Assembly (NCBI GenBank): GCA_026873275.1
Contig: JANTUC010000006.1
Coordinates: 2,046,001 to 2,110,000 of the forward strand
DNA: 64,000 nucleotides
DNA from: Pseudopithomyces maydicus
Lineage: Eukaryota > Ascomycota > Dothideomycetes > Pleosporales > Didymosphaeriaceae
Direction: 5' to 3'
The notes beneath the pieces were generated by a model. It was not told where the DNA came from and did not search any database. It saw nothing but the letters and a program-made list of their open reading frames with translations. This document shows positions 1 to 11,498 of the stretch, piece by piece. Positions within the stretch are counted from its first letter, which is position 1. Every line of letters starts with the position of its first letter. The position numbers were made by a program, and so were the translations under genes.

Positions 1-574
1 AGGATAGAGGAGGGTGCGGCTTCAGTCGAACTGGTACCGGGCAGTGGAAGAGTGTGGCAATATTAAATAGCGCTTCGAGACGCAGCAACAGTGACTCGGG
101 CGCGGAAGGGAGGGGCAGGTTCCAGAAAAAGTTTGGTGAGCCTATCGATAACACCTCGTGGCGGGGCAAATCCAGCCTTACCGAGGCGGTCTATGTACCT
201 AGCTAACCCCGGTCCCCCTTACGCATCATAGTGATGAGTCGTGAGTCAACTTCACATGGTGAAAGCTGTAAATACTGGATCTACCCCACTCAGCCTCTTT
301 GCTTCGACTTCTAGGCAGAAGCTCCACACAATTGCTTCGTGTAGTATGCATGACTCTTCAGCTCCAAGTGCAATATTACCCTCTCAAATCGTCAAAGCAT
401 CAAGCCTGAATCATACTGAGTCATCTGGATGTTGCCCAACGCCATGCCCCTGGGGCTGTTCGTCGAAGAGATGCATGGATGGATAGATTCCCGTCTATGG
501 CCTCTCAACCAAGCCGGGAAAGAAATGGTTCCATCGACCTGGCAGGACGGCAATGCCGACTGCGCTTCACCCTC
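1..574. other. No gene recognised
   Basis: Flank downstream of ATG17. Short open frames here have no recognisable motif, no intron-joined continuation and no coding-like composition. I see only the presumed 3' untranslated region of ATG17 near 540-574. Confidence 0.5.
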
Positions 575-2119
575 TCACATCCTCCTCTTTACCCTGACCA
601 GGGCACGCTCTACGACATTGCGCCCTAATTGCGGAATGCTTTTTGCCAACAAGTCGGTCTCGTTGCCTTCCTCTCCGTCCTCATCCAGTTCTTGCTCCTG
701 CATGGTAGGTACGGGACGGATTTCATAACGTCGTGGGGGATCCCTCAGCCCAGGCCAGATGTCTAGTGGTAAGAAATCGCCTTGCGCAAGGGTAAACTGT
801 TCGCGCGCGCGCTCGTCCTCAGCGTGCAGCCTATCGAGCTCTTTCTGTGCTTCGTCAGCCTTGCGCTTCGCTTTCTCGTGCCTCCGTCGTCGTGACGATA
901 TCTCCACCAATAGTTCAGCATAGGCCAGGTCAAAGCGCTCATAAAACTCCCGCTGGTTCTCCCATTCTTCGATGCCATTGAGTAGAGTCGGCCGGGTATC
1001 ATCCAGCCACGAGTTTTGGAAGCTTCTTGAAGTGGCTATGTGCCCTTTGACCTCAGCAGTGATGTTCGCCATCATTTTGAGGATGCTAGCCAACGCAGAG
1101 TCTTCGTTTCGAAGGTGGGTAATGTGGTTGTCGATCTGTGAAAGGAAGTAGGACATTTCAGATCCATGTTCGCGAATCTCGGATACAACGTCTTCGACTT
1201 CTTGCGCATCTTTCCCAAGCACGGCCAACATTTCTTGCCTTTCTTCCTCTGTGATGGGCTCTGGAGGCGGTCCCTGGTTGTCACTTGCAGGCAGGGAAGT
1301 GTCTCCCGTTGCTTGCGTGACCGCAGCAGCGCCCCTTCCGTGTGCCGGAGAGCCGTGACACACAGGTCATAGTGTCTGACTAAAGACTGAAAGGCTTGTG
1401 CAGCCTCTCGTGCATGTCTTTCAAGGTCGTGGTACAGGCTGGGTATAGGGCTCGGCGTGGAGCTAGTGACGGGCGTCTTCGGGACGTTGTTGATGGATGA
1501 ATGCAGGTTGTCAAGGGCCGTGTCGAAGGTATCAGTGCTCTCTTCCAAGGTCGAGCGTGCGTCGTTGTATCTGTCTATACAAGCTCTGAGCGCATCCTCC
1601 AAGGCGGTAACTGTGGTGTTGTCGATGAAGTCGTAGAGATGTTTCTGCGGGGTGCCGGGCGGCTGCAGCGCAGACTCGATCGGAGTGTCGCGCAGGACAG
1701 CGAGGGTCGATTTCAGGCCAGCAAAGGAGGTATCAAGATGGTGCAGCAATTGCTACTCAGTCAGCACGGGCAGGCCCAGGCCCATGGCGGAAAAGGCACA
1801 CCTTGAACTCGGCCTGCACATCGGCCTCTACGACGTGTATGCCCCGGCGAACAGCCTCGAGGGCGTCGACCTGCTCATCGACAATGTTCCGGATGGAAGC
1901 GTTCTTCGCTGCCAGGACGGCGTTCTCTTCCAGCAGCTCGCGGGCAGAGGTCACAATCTCGTTGGCGCGCCATAGTATCGTTTGGGTCTGCAGCGAGCGC
2001 TTGGAGGCTACAAAGTGGATCACTAGGTCCTCGAGCGTCTGGGGGCGGCTCTGGAGCTCCTGCGGCTTCGGCGAGCTCGCGCTGCTGGCGGAGGATGCAG
2101 GCGACGGCGGAGAAGCCAT
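575..2119 (-). CDS. ATG17: Autophagy scaffold protein Atg17
   Basis: Atg17 is the scaffold of the autophagy-initiation complex at the phagophore assembly site, working with Atg1, Atg13, Atg29 and Atg31. Exons: 2119-1802 and 1752-575, with a 49-bp intron (donor GTGTGC, branch GCTGAC, acceptor TAG). The N-terminus carries the family signature LVIHFVASKRSL followed by an almost wholly helical, coiled-coil-rich protein (RRRRHEKAKRKADEAQKEL near residue 390). About 498 residues is the usual length. One break: between RHYDLCVTALRHTEG and GAAAVTQATGD the frame changes at a run of four C on the plus strand (1332-1335). One more C (G on the coding strand) restores a continuous family-like sequence, and no intron fits. 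It is divergent from MET30 across 816 bp. Identification comes from recalled family features, not a search. Confidence 0.85.
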
Positions 2120-2935
2120 CTGGGCACGGGGGACGGCAAGGCGCGACTACGGGAGCATGCGGCCTGCACCCGACAGGGCGAATGGGGGTTGCAGTTGGCG
2201 GGCGACGGTGGATGGCGCATGGGCAGCGGGTACAGGCTTCCCAGGTTCACGTTTCGAGCTCCAGGCTTTACTGTACGGAGCAGCTGGAGAGTGTGGGGAA
2301 GTGGGAGGCTACCCGCGCTTGCTGCCATCCGCGGAAGCAGGCACCCACCCACCCACGACGAGACGCGCGCCTATCCTACAGCAGACGCTGACGTGCGGCG
2401 GGCGGCGTCTGCTCTCGGTCGTTCGCCAGACACGCAGGCATGGTGCTGGTTTTGAGAGCACCCATGGCCAAGTCGCCGGGCGCCAGAGACGACGGCGCGC
2501 GCGCGTTTTCTCGGGCGGGCGTGAGGTGCGAAGGCGTTTTCTGATTGCGTGCTTTGACGAGCTTGGGCGGCGACCTCGCAAGTAGTCATCCTGCGATGGG
2601 ATGCTGGCTTGCCCACCCCCACACGCTGGCCCTGGAACAACGCCCAGTCGGCGCACCACCTGGAAAGAAGAAAAAAAAAACAACAACATCCTGCTCCTGC
2701 CCGGCTTTGCTGCGTGCAGAGCCAGAGCCTGCCTTCATCTACGAGCCCCCGCCCAGCCCACCCCGCCCAGCGTCCTGCTCACCGCGAGTGGAACCGTAGA
2801 CCCTGGACCGCCCATTGCGCCATCTCTCCAAATATCTCGCCTTTGGCACTACCTGGAGAACCTTCCATGAGGCAGCCACTGTCGAGACCTCCCTAGGGAC
2901 CGTCGTCTTTGCGCCATCGCACCCAACCCGCCAGC
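2120..2935. promoter_or_regulatory. Divergent promoter region between ATG17 and MET30
   Basis: GC-rich spacer between two divergently transcribed starts (2119 leftward, 2936 rightward). It contains a short purine/A run near 2669-2684 and C-rich tracts near 2740-2800, common in fungal promoters. No convincing gene; the open frames read as arginine/proline-rich by-products of GC content. No specific binding site is claimed. Confidence 0.45.
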
Positions 2936-5128
2936 ATGGCGTCAAATACCGTCGATGCTGTCGCAACTAGCCACCGTCCGACACAGCGACGACTGTCATG
3001 GCGCACGTCCGTTCCGCAACATTCTGACCAGATCACGACTGCCCACGATCCGCACACCGCCTTGATGCTTGGCCACGACCACCAAGGTTTCGCCGAGCGT
3101 CTGCGACACCGCAAGGGAGCCGACCCCGAGCACGACAGCGAGCACAACACCTCGTTCGTGAACAAGAGCACCTCTACAAAGATCGAGAAGATGATTGCGC
3201 CCTACCTCGCCCAGCATATACCCCAGCAGTACAACCCACTCGGCGCTGGCACCAGCGAGAAGCCTGTCCCGGTCAACGCCAACACAAAGTACTGCTACCG
3301 CCACCGACCCGACATGCTCTGCCGCAAGCAAGCAGACGAGCCTACCATGGAACAATTGCAGGAGGCAAGCACATCCAAGAGACTCCCAAACCCACCTCGC
3401 TAACAATTCAAAGGAGCTCGGGAAAGAATCACAGGCCGATCAGCAGAGCATAGCCAACGTATGGTCGCTCTTCTCTGCCGCCCCTACCAGACAACGGAAC
3501 CTCATGCTGCAAGGCATCCTGTCCACCTGCTGTTTTCCACAGCTCTCCTTTATTTCCTCCAATGTCCGCAACCTCCTCAAGATTGACTTTCTTTCTGCGT
3601 TGCCTCCCGAGCTGGGCTTCAAGATCCTTTGTTATCTCGACACTACATCTCTCTGCAAAGCGGCCCAAGTGAGCCATCGATGGAGACACTTGGCCGACGA
3701 CGACGTCGTGTGGCACAAGATGTGTGAACAGCACATTGACCGGAAGTGTACAAAATGCGGCTGGGGTCTCCCTCTAATGGACCAACGGAGGCTCCGAACT
3801 GAGAAGAGGCGCATCCAGCTACGTGCGTCTGGCCGAGGACTCAATGAGTGGTCACCCGATGCTACCTCTGCCGTCTACGCACCCACTACAACAGCCCCCT
3901 TCAACCTCACTCCTCTGATCTTTCTGAACCTGCTTTATCTACCGGGTCCAAGCGACCTGCCGAAGATGATCTGTCATCCCCCGAGTCATCAAAACGCCCT
4001 TGCACCATGGATGTTGCGGTACAAAGCCAGGAAGCACCACCCATCGAACTATCAAAAAAGCGCCCCTGGAAAGAGGTATACAAAGATCGTTTCAAAGTAG
4101 GCACAAACTGGAAATACGGTCGCTATACCACACATGTCCTCAGAGGCCACACCAACGGCGTTATGTGCTTGCAGTTCGACGAGCAAACGCTCATCACTGG
4201 GTCTTATGACAATACGATCAAAGTCTGGGACGTAAACACGGGCAAGGAGATTCGGACCATCACCGGCCATCGATTGCCCATTCGGTGTTTACAATTCGAC
4301 GATGCCCGATTAATTACTGGAAGTATGGATGGCACCATCAAGGTTTGGGACTGGAAGACAGGCGAATGCAAGCTCACCATACCAGCTCACGAAGCAGGAG
4401 TCATTGGATTACACATGGTAGACAAGCTTCTTGCGTCCGGATCCCAGGATCACACTATTGCAATTCATGACCTTGGAAGCAGGCAAAAATTTAAACTGCG
4501 AGGGCATGAGGACTGGGTCAATTCGGTCAAAATCGACCTTCCTTCACGGACACTTTTCTCTGCTTCTGACGACCAGACCGTGAAATTGTGGGACTTGGAC
4601 ACTAGAACCTGCATCAAAACATTCGAGGGGCATGTTGGCCAGGTCCAGCAAGTCCTTCCTCTGCCCGCTGAAATCGATATAGACGAGGCAGACTTTGAGC
4701 AGGCCAACAACAGTTCCGACACAGCATCGCTGGCCTCGGAGAACCTCAATCTTGGAGATCGGTCCGAATCCACCGGAAATGAGAGTTTCTTTCCTGATGA
4801 TCCGCATCGACCCTCGCCGCCTACGTACATGCTCACTGGGTCGCTTGATGGAACGATACGCCTGTGGCATGTCCCCTCTGGTAGATCCGTTCATAGCTTT
4901 TTTGGTCACATTGAAGGCGTCTGGACCCTCGCGGTTGATACCCTACGACTTGTGTCTGGTGCCCAGGACAAGCTGATCAAGATCTGGGATCCTCGCACGG
5001 GCAACCATGAACGCACTCTTGCCGGACATGAGGGCCCAGTCAACTGCGTAGGCCTTAGTGACTCTCGCTTGATCAGCGGTAGCGAGGACGGTACCGTGAG
5101 GATACATTGTTTTGAAAGTGAGGGATGA
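2936..5128 (+). CDS. sconB: F-box/WD40 sulfur controller (Met30/SconB family)
   Basis: Substrate-receptor subunit of an SCF (Skp1-cullin-F-box) ubiquitin ligase that represses sulfur assimilation by targeting the Met4/CYS3-type activator. Exons: 2936-3364 and 3414-5128. The start ATG gives MASNTVDAVA; the exon-1 motif NTKYCYRHRPDMLCRKQ is typical of the family. The F-box (LSALPPELGFKILCYLD) is near residues 200-245, and seven WD40 repeats follow from about residue 350, each ending in a DNTIKVWDV-like motif. Total about 714 residues. The only intron is GC-AG (GCAAGC donor, GCTAAC branch). A frame change occurs at a run of five C (3895-3899) between VYAPTTTAP and LQPHSSDLSEP. One extra C gives a seamless protein, better than a forced 47-bp intron with poor splice sites. 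Confidence 0.88.
3365..3413 (+). other. GC-AG intron in MET30/sconB
   Basis: A 49-bp phase-0 intron. The donor reads GAG|GCAAGC, the internal branch-like site is GCTAAC and the acceptor is AAAG|GAG. Joining 3364 to 3414 preserves the frame and yields MEQLQE then ELGKESQADQQSIA, as expected for the family. Keeping the segment as exon leads to a stop at 3401-3403. GC donors are a small minority in fungi. Confidence 0.75.
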
Positions 5129-6619
5129 AACGGGTTACGATCTAGTGCTTTGAGTAGTGCATTTTCAGTTTCCTGTTTTTAGCGCGTCTGGTACTTATTC
5201 CCATGGCCCTTGCGGGATTTTTGATTTTTAGGGGTATCGGTGTCTGGCGACTCACCATCTACGACAGTGGAAAATCTGGCGTTCGGAAAATGGGCTTACT
5301 GGAGACAGGCTTGTCACTCCACAGGCGTTTGCAGTTCTTATATTCGATTCTTCCCTGTCGGCTAACGCGAGGGATGTTTTGCCTATTCTCTGTACGATAC
5401 TACTACTTTATTCGGAAACCGATTGTTGAAGACTATGTGCTTTATGTGGTTTCGAGTGTAAAATGGTGAAGACGCGCTCGGGATGGTGTCATATGAGACC
5501 ATCGGGTGCAGGCGTGCGCCCGGGGATCAAAGGAGCTTTATGATCACATGGGAAAACGACAGCCCTTGCGGGTAAAGTATAAAGCATGAGGGGTAAAGTG
5601 CAGCATGATATTCTGGTTCGCGAGGCGCTTATGTTGTGGCAGTGTGAGGCATTTTCGACACGTGAGTGCAACTAACCCGAGTGCGCATGCGTGGCCGTTG
5701 AGGCATTTTCACCACAAGGTTCAGAATCAAGGACAACACTAAACGTTCAAAGTTGATCTGCGAGTATATGTTAGACTGCGGGGTTTCGAGCAGTATTGAA
5801 GTATCGTATTTATAGGCATCGAATCCAACACGAGCAGCTCACATTCACGATTCTAAGCCATCAGAGCCAGTCCGATCCTCAGGAGGGAATCCTTCATCCA
5901 CTTTGTCCTTTGCTCAGATCGCCCAAAGCAGCCATTTCGATGTCTTCACCACCTCTTTCGACCATGTCTCCATCTCTCAGCTCAAGCCCTCCTTTCTCTC
6001 GGCACGCTGTACACCGTAGCCATTCGGTCCACATCGAGAAGCACGAGATTGCCTGCACGTCAAAAGAGGCAGAGCTATACTTTCTGATGGGGTTCAAGAG
6101 AGTGGAGAGCTGTGGGACAAAGTCGAACAGCGGTGTTGTTGGGCTGGGTTGACAGTGATGGATTGCGTACTGCTCGATGCACGGATAAAGAACTCTCTCG
6201 AATGAGACGAACAACCTAAACAACCCAGGCAAAAGCGCCGCCTAAGCAGTTGAGATGGAAGGAAGGAGGAACTGGCTGGAGAAAAGCGATATTTTGGGTG
6301 GAGATGTGGAGGATGGACGTCAAGGATGGCGCGGACCTACCACCAGCATTTAACTTATGCATGCATCTTATACACGGAGGAGAGCGAAGTCAGTTTCATT
6401 TGTTTGGAGACTAGATGAATTACTGTTCAGCTGGCAATGATATCATATGAATGAGGAAAGTACGGTCGTCTTTACGCTAGGGTATACAAATGCTATGCCT
6501 TTTCTGTTATTAGGGATAACCAACGTGTCATGAAACTCATCCATGTAGTCATATATTCATTGGAGTAACACTTCGTAAAGCAATGATTTGAATCGAACTC
6601 GCGGCGGAGGTACTGTACT
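5129..6619. other. Intergenic region, no supported gene
   Basis: About 1.5 kb between the MET30 stop and the end of the methyltransferase gene, which converge. It is AT-richer than its neighbours. Small open frames near 5203-5469 and 5796-6232 lack recognisable motifs, splice-supported extensions or coding composition. A palindromic ATGCATGCAT sits near 6359. Presumably two 3' untranslated regions and spacer. Confidence 0.5.
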
Positions 6620-7924
6620 TCAAGCGCCTTCTGGCTTCCGGCCGCACACAAAGTAAAATTTGATGAACATGTGCAGACTCTTGTCTCGCACCTCTTCTCG
6701 CACTTTGGCGATCATAATCTGGCACTCTGTTTCGCTCCAGCCTAAGATTTTACCGAGGAAGCCAAACGTGTACGGTTCAATGCCTGCATAGGATGTGAGT
6801 GTCAGCGTACACAACAACTCTCGCACGAGACGCACCTGCCCACATATGCTCGCGCTGGTATCGACCAATCTCTTTCATCTTGGGATCCTTCGGCCATGGG
6901 CCAATGGGGACCTAGGCTGGAGTCAGCAATGTACCGAATGCATCACGGCTGTCTGGTCCGGGTCCTGCATCTCGCTTATCTGGGGCGTAATGTGGGCGGA
7001 ACTACAAGCATGTCATTACGGACCTTCACCACTTTCTCGTGGACATCAACGAAGCCTGAATTCAACAGGCGCTCTTTCAGCGTGTGCCCCACCATGATAA
7101 CTTTTCCAAACTGGGCAGCCCCGTCATTGCACAGCTGCTGCCACCGTCGCAGATTCACAGCGCGCTCCATTGAATCGTCCTCGCTCTCCACCCACGCCAT
7201 GGGTTCTTGAAATTCCAACCACCCTCCGGGGAGGAGGTTGTCGTAGCATTGCCTGCACAGGCGGCCCCAGTCGTTGATCGCGCCCGACAATCCCCGCCCA
7301 TGTATCAGATCAAAACGCTCGTGCGGATTGTATATCCAGTCGCTTTCGGCGTCGTCGATGTAGAACTTCACCTGCAACTTGTCAGCTCTACTGCGGGTTT
7401 CCAGTTCGTGCGCGGTTTACATTCGGCGGCACCCAGCTGGGCTGGATGGGCGACAGGTCGGTGCCGATGACTTCTGACCCGGGGTTCTCGTCGCCATAGT
7501 CCAGAGCCCATATCCCCGTCCCCGTCCCCAGATCCAGCACTCTCTCAGGAGGCGAGTGGGTTGGCGACATGTATAATTTGCCGTCGAGCATCATCAGAAA
7601 GAGATGGTGCAGCAGATCCAAGCGGTCCTGCTCCATCTCGTCGTTGGGCAGGAGATATGCGCCGCTCCGGTAGCCATGATATCGGCGACCGTTGGAATAT
7701 TCGTAGTTGAGGATGGACGAGGCGAGCGAAGTGCTCGCGGTGGATTCGCCCCCAAAGGCAGAATCGGCGTCGCTGTCGGAAGGCGTCGCGGTGTCGGGTT
7801 CGAGGACTGTTTCTTCGTGGCTCACCTCGGGCCCAGCTGGTTCAGGTACGGATGGCAGATCAGTGGCAGGCGCTGCTGGTGTCTCCGCCGTCTCTGGCGC
7901 CGTCGTTGTAGCGCCCGACTGCAT
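6620..7924 (-). CDS. LaeA-like S-adenosylmethionine-dependent methyltransferase
   Basis: Class I methyltransferase of the fungal LaeA/UMTA type, whose members act as global regulators or as tailoring enzymes in secondary metabolism. Exons: 7924-7421, 7371-7024, 6911-6836 and 6783-6620, giving 363 residues; all three introns have good donors (GTAAAC, GTCCGT, GTGCGT) and CAG/TAG acceptors. A disordered Ser/Thr/Glu-rich N-terminus precedes the core. Motif I, the cofactor loop VLDLGTGTGIWA, is at residues 129-140 and motif II is EVIGTDLSPIQPSWVPPN. The family motifs VPIGPWPKDPKMKEIGRYQ and GIEPYTFGFLGKILGWS follow, and it ends in FYFVCGRKPEGA. It is divergent from a P450 across 463 bp, so a tailoring role is possible. 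Substrate unknown. No frameshift seen. Confidence 0.88.
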
Positions 7925-8387
7925 GGCGTCTAATAGAGATTCACAACACGCGCTCAGCAGAATGACAGCACTCGCCTGTCGTGCCGCGTGCAGAGGGCTG
8001 CGCGTCTATGTGCTGCGGGAGCGTTGGCCTGGTCACCAGTCGCAAGCCGCCAATTCGCTCAGCTGTACGACGTATATTCAATGCAGGCAATTAATTGTCG
8101 CGGATGCACCCTCGAGGCGCGGCCGCCGCTTTCTGTCACTACTGGCTCTCCCGACGGCTCCACTTCTAGACTGCGTCCAATGCGGACAAGGATCAACTTG
8201 ACCCGCCCGTATGCACGCCAACGCTGGTAAAGGGCATTCCACCCGCGCAAAGCGCAATACGAAACCGCGTTGAGGAAACGCTCCGTCCGATGCGGCTTCC
8301 TTCTTTATGTGAACCAGCCCCGTTGTCCGACACAATGCCACTTCTGCCAGTCCGCACGGGAACTCGTTGACAGGTCGAACCGCAGCC
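7925..8387. promoter_or_regulatory. Bidirectional promoter, methyltransferase / P450
   Basis: 463-bp spacer between start codons at 7924 (leftward) and 8388 (rightward). It holds both 5' leaders. No clear TATA box or gene. The arrangement would allow co-regulation of the two enzymes. Confidence 0.5.
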
Positions 8388-10246
8388 ATGGATCTCCACC
8401 GTGTCCCAATGGCCTCGCCATCATTGACTCGTGTCGCAATAGCTGCCCTTGTCATATACTGGGTCGGTCTAGTGTTGTACCGCTTGTTCTTCCACCCGCT
8501 GGCTAGGTTTCCCGGGCCGCGATGGGCCGCTGTAACTTCTTGGTACGAGGCCTACTATGAGATCGTGAAAAAGGGGCAGTATTCGAAAAAGATATCACAG
8601 TTGCACGACAAGTACGGTGTGTGGAGCCCCAACGTTCGCCTAAAACGATAGCTCACCACTACCTCAAGGGCCCATCATCCGTGTCACGCCACACGAGATC
8701 CACATCCGAGACTCTCGCTTCTTCGACGAAATCTACCCAAGACATGTCCATCTCGACAAAGAAGGGTGGGACAAACGTTTCGGTAGCGAAGGTGGCGTGC
8801 TACCCACGCCCGATGCTCAGGTGCACAAATTACGTCGCGCAGCCCTGACTCCTATGTAAGTATGCATCTCTTTGTGCGGGGAAGGCAGGGTATCCCTGAC
8901 AATCATGCTCATCATAACGTACAGGTTCTCTCGTAGGTCCATTATAGACTTCATCCACATCATCTATCGCCATGTTGGTACGTTTTCGTTGCGTATGGAA
9001 GAGTTTGAGGGTCGCAAGGAGCCCTTGAATCTCTCCAATGCCTTTCCTGCATTGACTGGAGATATAATTATGGACTACTTCTTCGGCTTCAATTATGCTC
9101 AGCTCAAGGACCCAGAGTTCGCCTCATTCCACGAAGCATTTATCAAGATAGGAGGCACTGGCCACATTGCGACACAATTCCCCGCAATCTTTCCGGTAAG
9201 CTGCTGGAGCGATCGCCTACGTCAAAGTCGAGACTAAACCTTCCAAGATCATGAACTCAATTCCAGATAGTGTTACCGAGTGGCTCCAGCCTGCCGCGAA
9301 GCCTTTATTGGATTTCAAGCGTGTGAGTTCGATTCTATATTCTTGATGACTTTTCTAAGTTCAATACAGGATCAAAGAGATATCATCGCACGCACACTGA
9401 GAGGTGAGGACGTCAAATCCAACGATGCGAAAAGGACCATCTTCCAGGAAATTCTCGACTCGAAGCTTCCACCAGAGGAAAAAACGGAGAGGCGCCTTGC
9501 AGACGAGGCTCAGATCGTTATAGGTGGTGGTGTGGAAACGACGGCCTTTGCTCTCGCTATAGCTGCTTTTCATATCATCGACAAGCCACGCATCTACGAA
9601 CGACTCCACGCCGACCTTGTTAAAGCTTTTCCGAACCGTACTACACTTGAACTTCAACCACTTGAGCAAATGCCCTATCTAAAGGCATGTATTATGGTAA
9701 GGCAGTTGTTACTCTACTCAAACCGAACATACCTAGGTATTGACCATGACCAGGAAGCTGTGCGATTGGGCTATGGTTTAAGCGCGCGCAATCCACGCAC
9801 ACACGCGAAACCGGTCCAGTATAAAGAATGGACCATTCCTGCTGGTACATGCTTGTCCATGAGTATTCCTGATTTAAGCCACGACGAGGAAATCTTCCCT
9901 CAGTCTCGCGACTTCATCCCAGAACGCTGGCTAGGCGACCCGAAGACGAGCGATGGTATACCTCTGGAGAGGTTCATGGTTTCTTTTGGGCGCGGGACCA
10001 GATCATGCATGGGTGTCACGTGAGTTGTCTTCCGGGCGCTTGAATTCTTGAGGTTGGGATGCTAACATGTTAAGTTTGGCATGGACGGAGCTTTATCTGA
10101 CGTTGGGTATGATGTTTCGCCGTTTCAAGTTTGAGCTACACGAGGCCAACGTTGCGGACGTCGAAATGGCTCATGACTTCTTCATTCCTGTTACTCCCCT
10201 CGATTCGAAAGGTGTCAGGGTTTTCGCTACGTCTACGACAGACTAA
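8388..10246 (+). CDS. Cytochrome P450 monooxygenase (trichodiene-oxygenase-like)
   Basis: Membrane-anchored haem monooxygenase. Seven exons: 8388-8616, 8669-8855, 8925-9195, 9248-9322, 9370-9696, 9754-10019 and 10075-10246, giving 508 residues with every junction in phase. The N-terminus has a hydrophobic anchor (VAIAALVIYWVGLVLY, about residues 13-28) followed by the proline hinge FHPLARFPGPRW. Downstream are the I-helix GGGVETTAFAL, the ExxR motif EAVR opening exon 6, SARNPRTHAKPVQYKEWTIP, the PERW-like FIPERWLG, and the haem ligand loop FGRGTRSCMG with Cys near residue 448. The motif set resembles the CYP58/trichodiene oxygenase group, but substrate cannot be read from sequence. Its divergent partner is a LaeA-like methyltransferase. 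No terpene or polyketide synthase lies immediately beside it. Confidence 0.88.
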
Positions 10247-11498
10247 AATGCGATCCTGTGTACAGGGGATAACGAATGCATTGTATCCGGGTATGAGTCC
10301 ATAGTGTTCAAGGATAATTTTGCACAGTGCATACAACCCGGAAAATTTAGTTCGACTATAACAATGCATTGATTTACATGAACGAAAATGGTTCGCCACT
10401 AAATAATGAAAAAGCCTTATACGGAAGCAATGCAGAATTTAATCAAGTATTGTGTTACTATGCATGTACGAACGTTTTATCACTTGTCACAAGAGGGGAG
10501 ACAGCTTTTTCTTCGACCATTTTCACCTTGTCAGCTACTCTGCTGCGACTTTTTCGAAAAACGAAGCACATGTTACTATGCATATGTATGTAGGAGAACC
10601 CGATGGCTCCGCTCCACACTGCATGCGGGCTGAACTAGGCCGGTTACGCCTGGCTCGGGTACCTCAAAGCGCACCTCGATTGCCTTGGGCGCAAGTGTTC
10701 ATCGATGCCTTATATCGCAAGAACCCGAACACATATATATATCATGCAAAAGAGAGGGTGAACTAGCTCTCTTATTTTCATCGTCTAAAGACAAACGTGG
10801 CATGTATCGCTCTCGATTGCATTGAGAGGTAAACCATCATAGCGCTTCTTGTCCCCGGTCGATTTCTAGAATAAAGGGCTGTTCGACCAGGAGGGTTTGG
10901 GCTGTTTTTCAGATCACTCAGGGATTTTGGGTACCCCATTGGCGGTGTGATTTTATTGGCAATTCGGGAGTGGCCGCGAAGGCCCAAGTGTTACAGTAGC
11001 TCAGCCTAACATAGGGTGTTGTGTATTGCAGGCCAGCTTCATCACGTAACGACCACTGTACTGTCACACGAAAACACGGCAGTGTCAATCGCCATTCAAG
11101 GCTAGGTTACACTATCTCAACATTTGCCTGACGTTATGATTGGTCTGGTGGGTAGCTTCCGCATTGGGCCTCCCGAAACGTGCCTTCCATTCCTGACGTC
11201 CCATTGCGGCTGTCGCACTTGATTCAACCTTTTTGTCTCTTGACACCCATGCCCCGTTCTTCACTTCACGATCTTGTCACGCGCCCCATCAGTCCGCTTC
11301 CGGTTAATACTCGCCACATCAGCCACAAGAAAAAAGCGTTTGCTGTGTTGCCTAGATATAAACACAGCGAATTCTCGTAGCTGCTCATTCCACGCTCGCC
11401 CTCACCCTCCACCCCACACCCACGCGACAACCAAGCATTCTGTCGCTCGACCCAGTACCCCTTGCTTAACTCTCCCATCACTTAGTCGATCAGTTGCA
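10247..11498. other. Intergenic region with transporter promoter
   Basis: About 1.25 kb with no convincing gene. It contains an AT-dinucleotide stretch near 10730-10742. A TATAAA at 11357-11362 lies 137 bp upstream of the transporter ATG, followed by a pyrimidine-rich leader (about 11395-11480), a usual fungal core-promoter arrangement. Confidence 0.5.

Noticed and set aside
3848..3894. A 47-bp second intron in MET30/sconB
   Set aside because: Donor GTGGTC and the lack of a branch-like site are poor. A missing C in the five-C run gives a seamless protein instead.
6585..6605. tRNA B-box-like GTTCGATTC on the minus strand
   Set aside because: No A-box at the right distance and no cloverleaf; it lies just past the methyltransferase stop codon.
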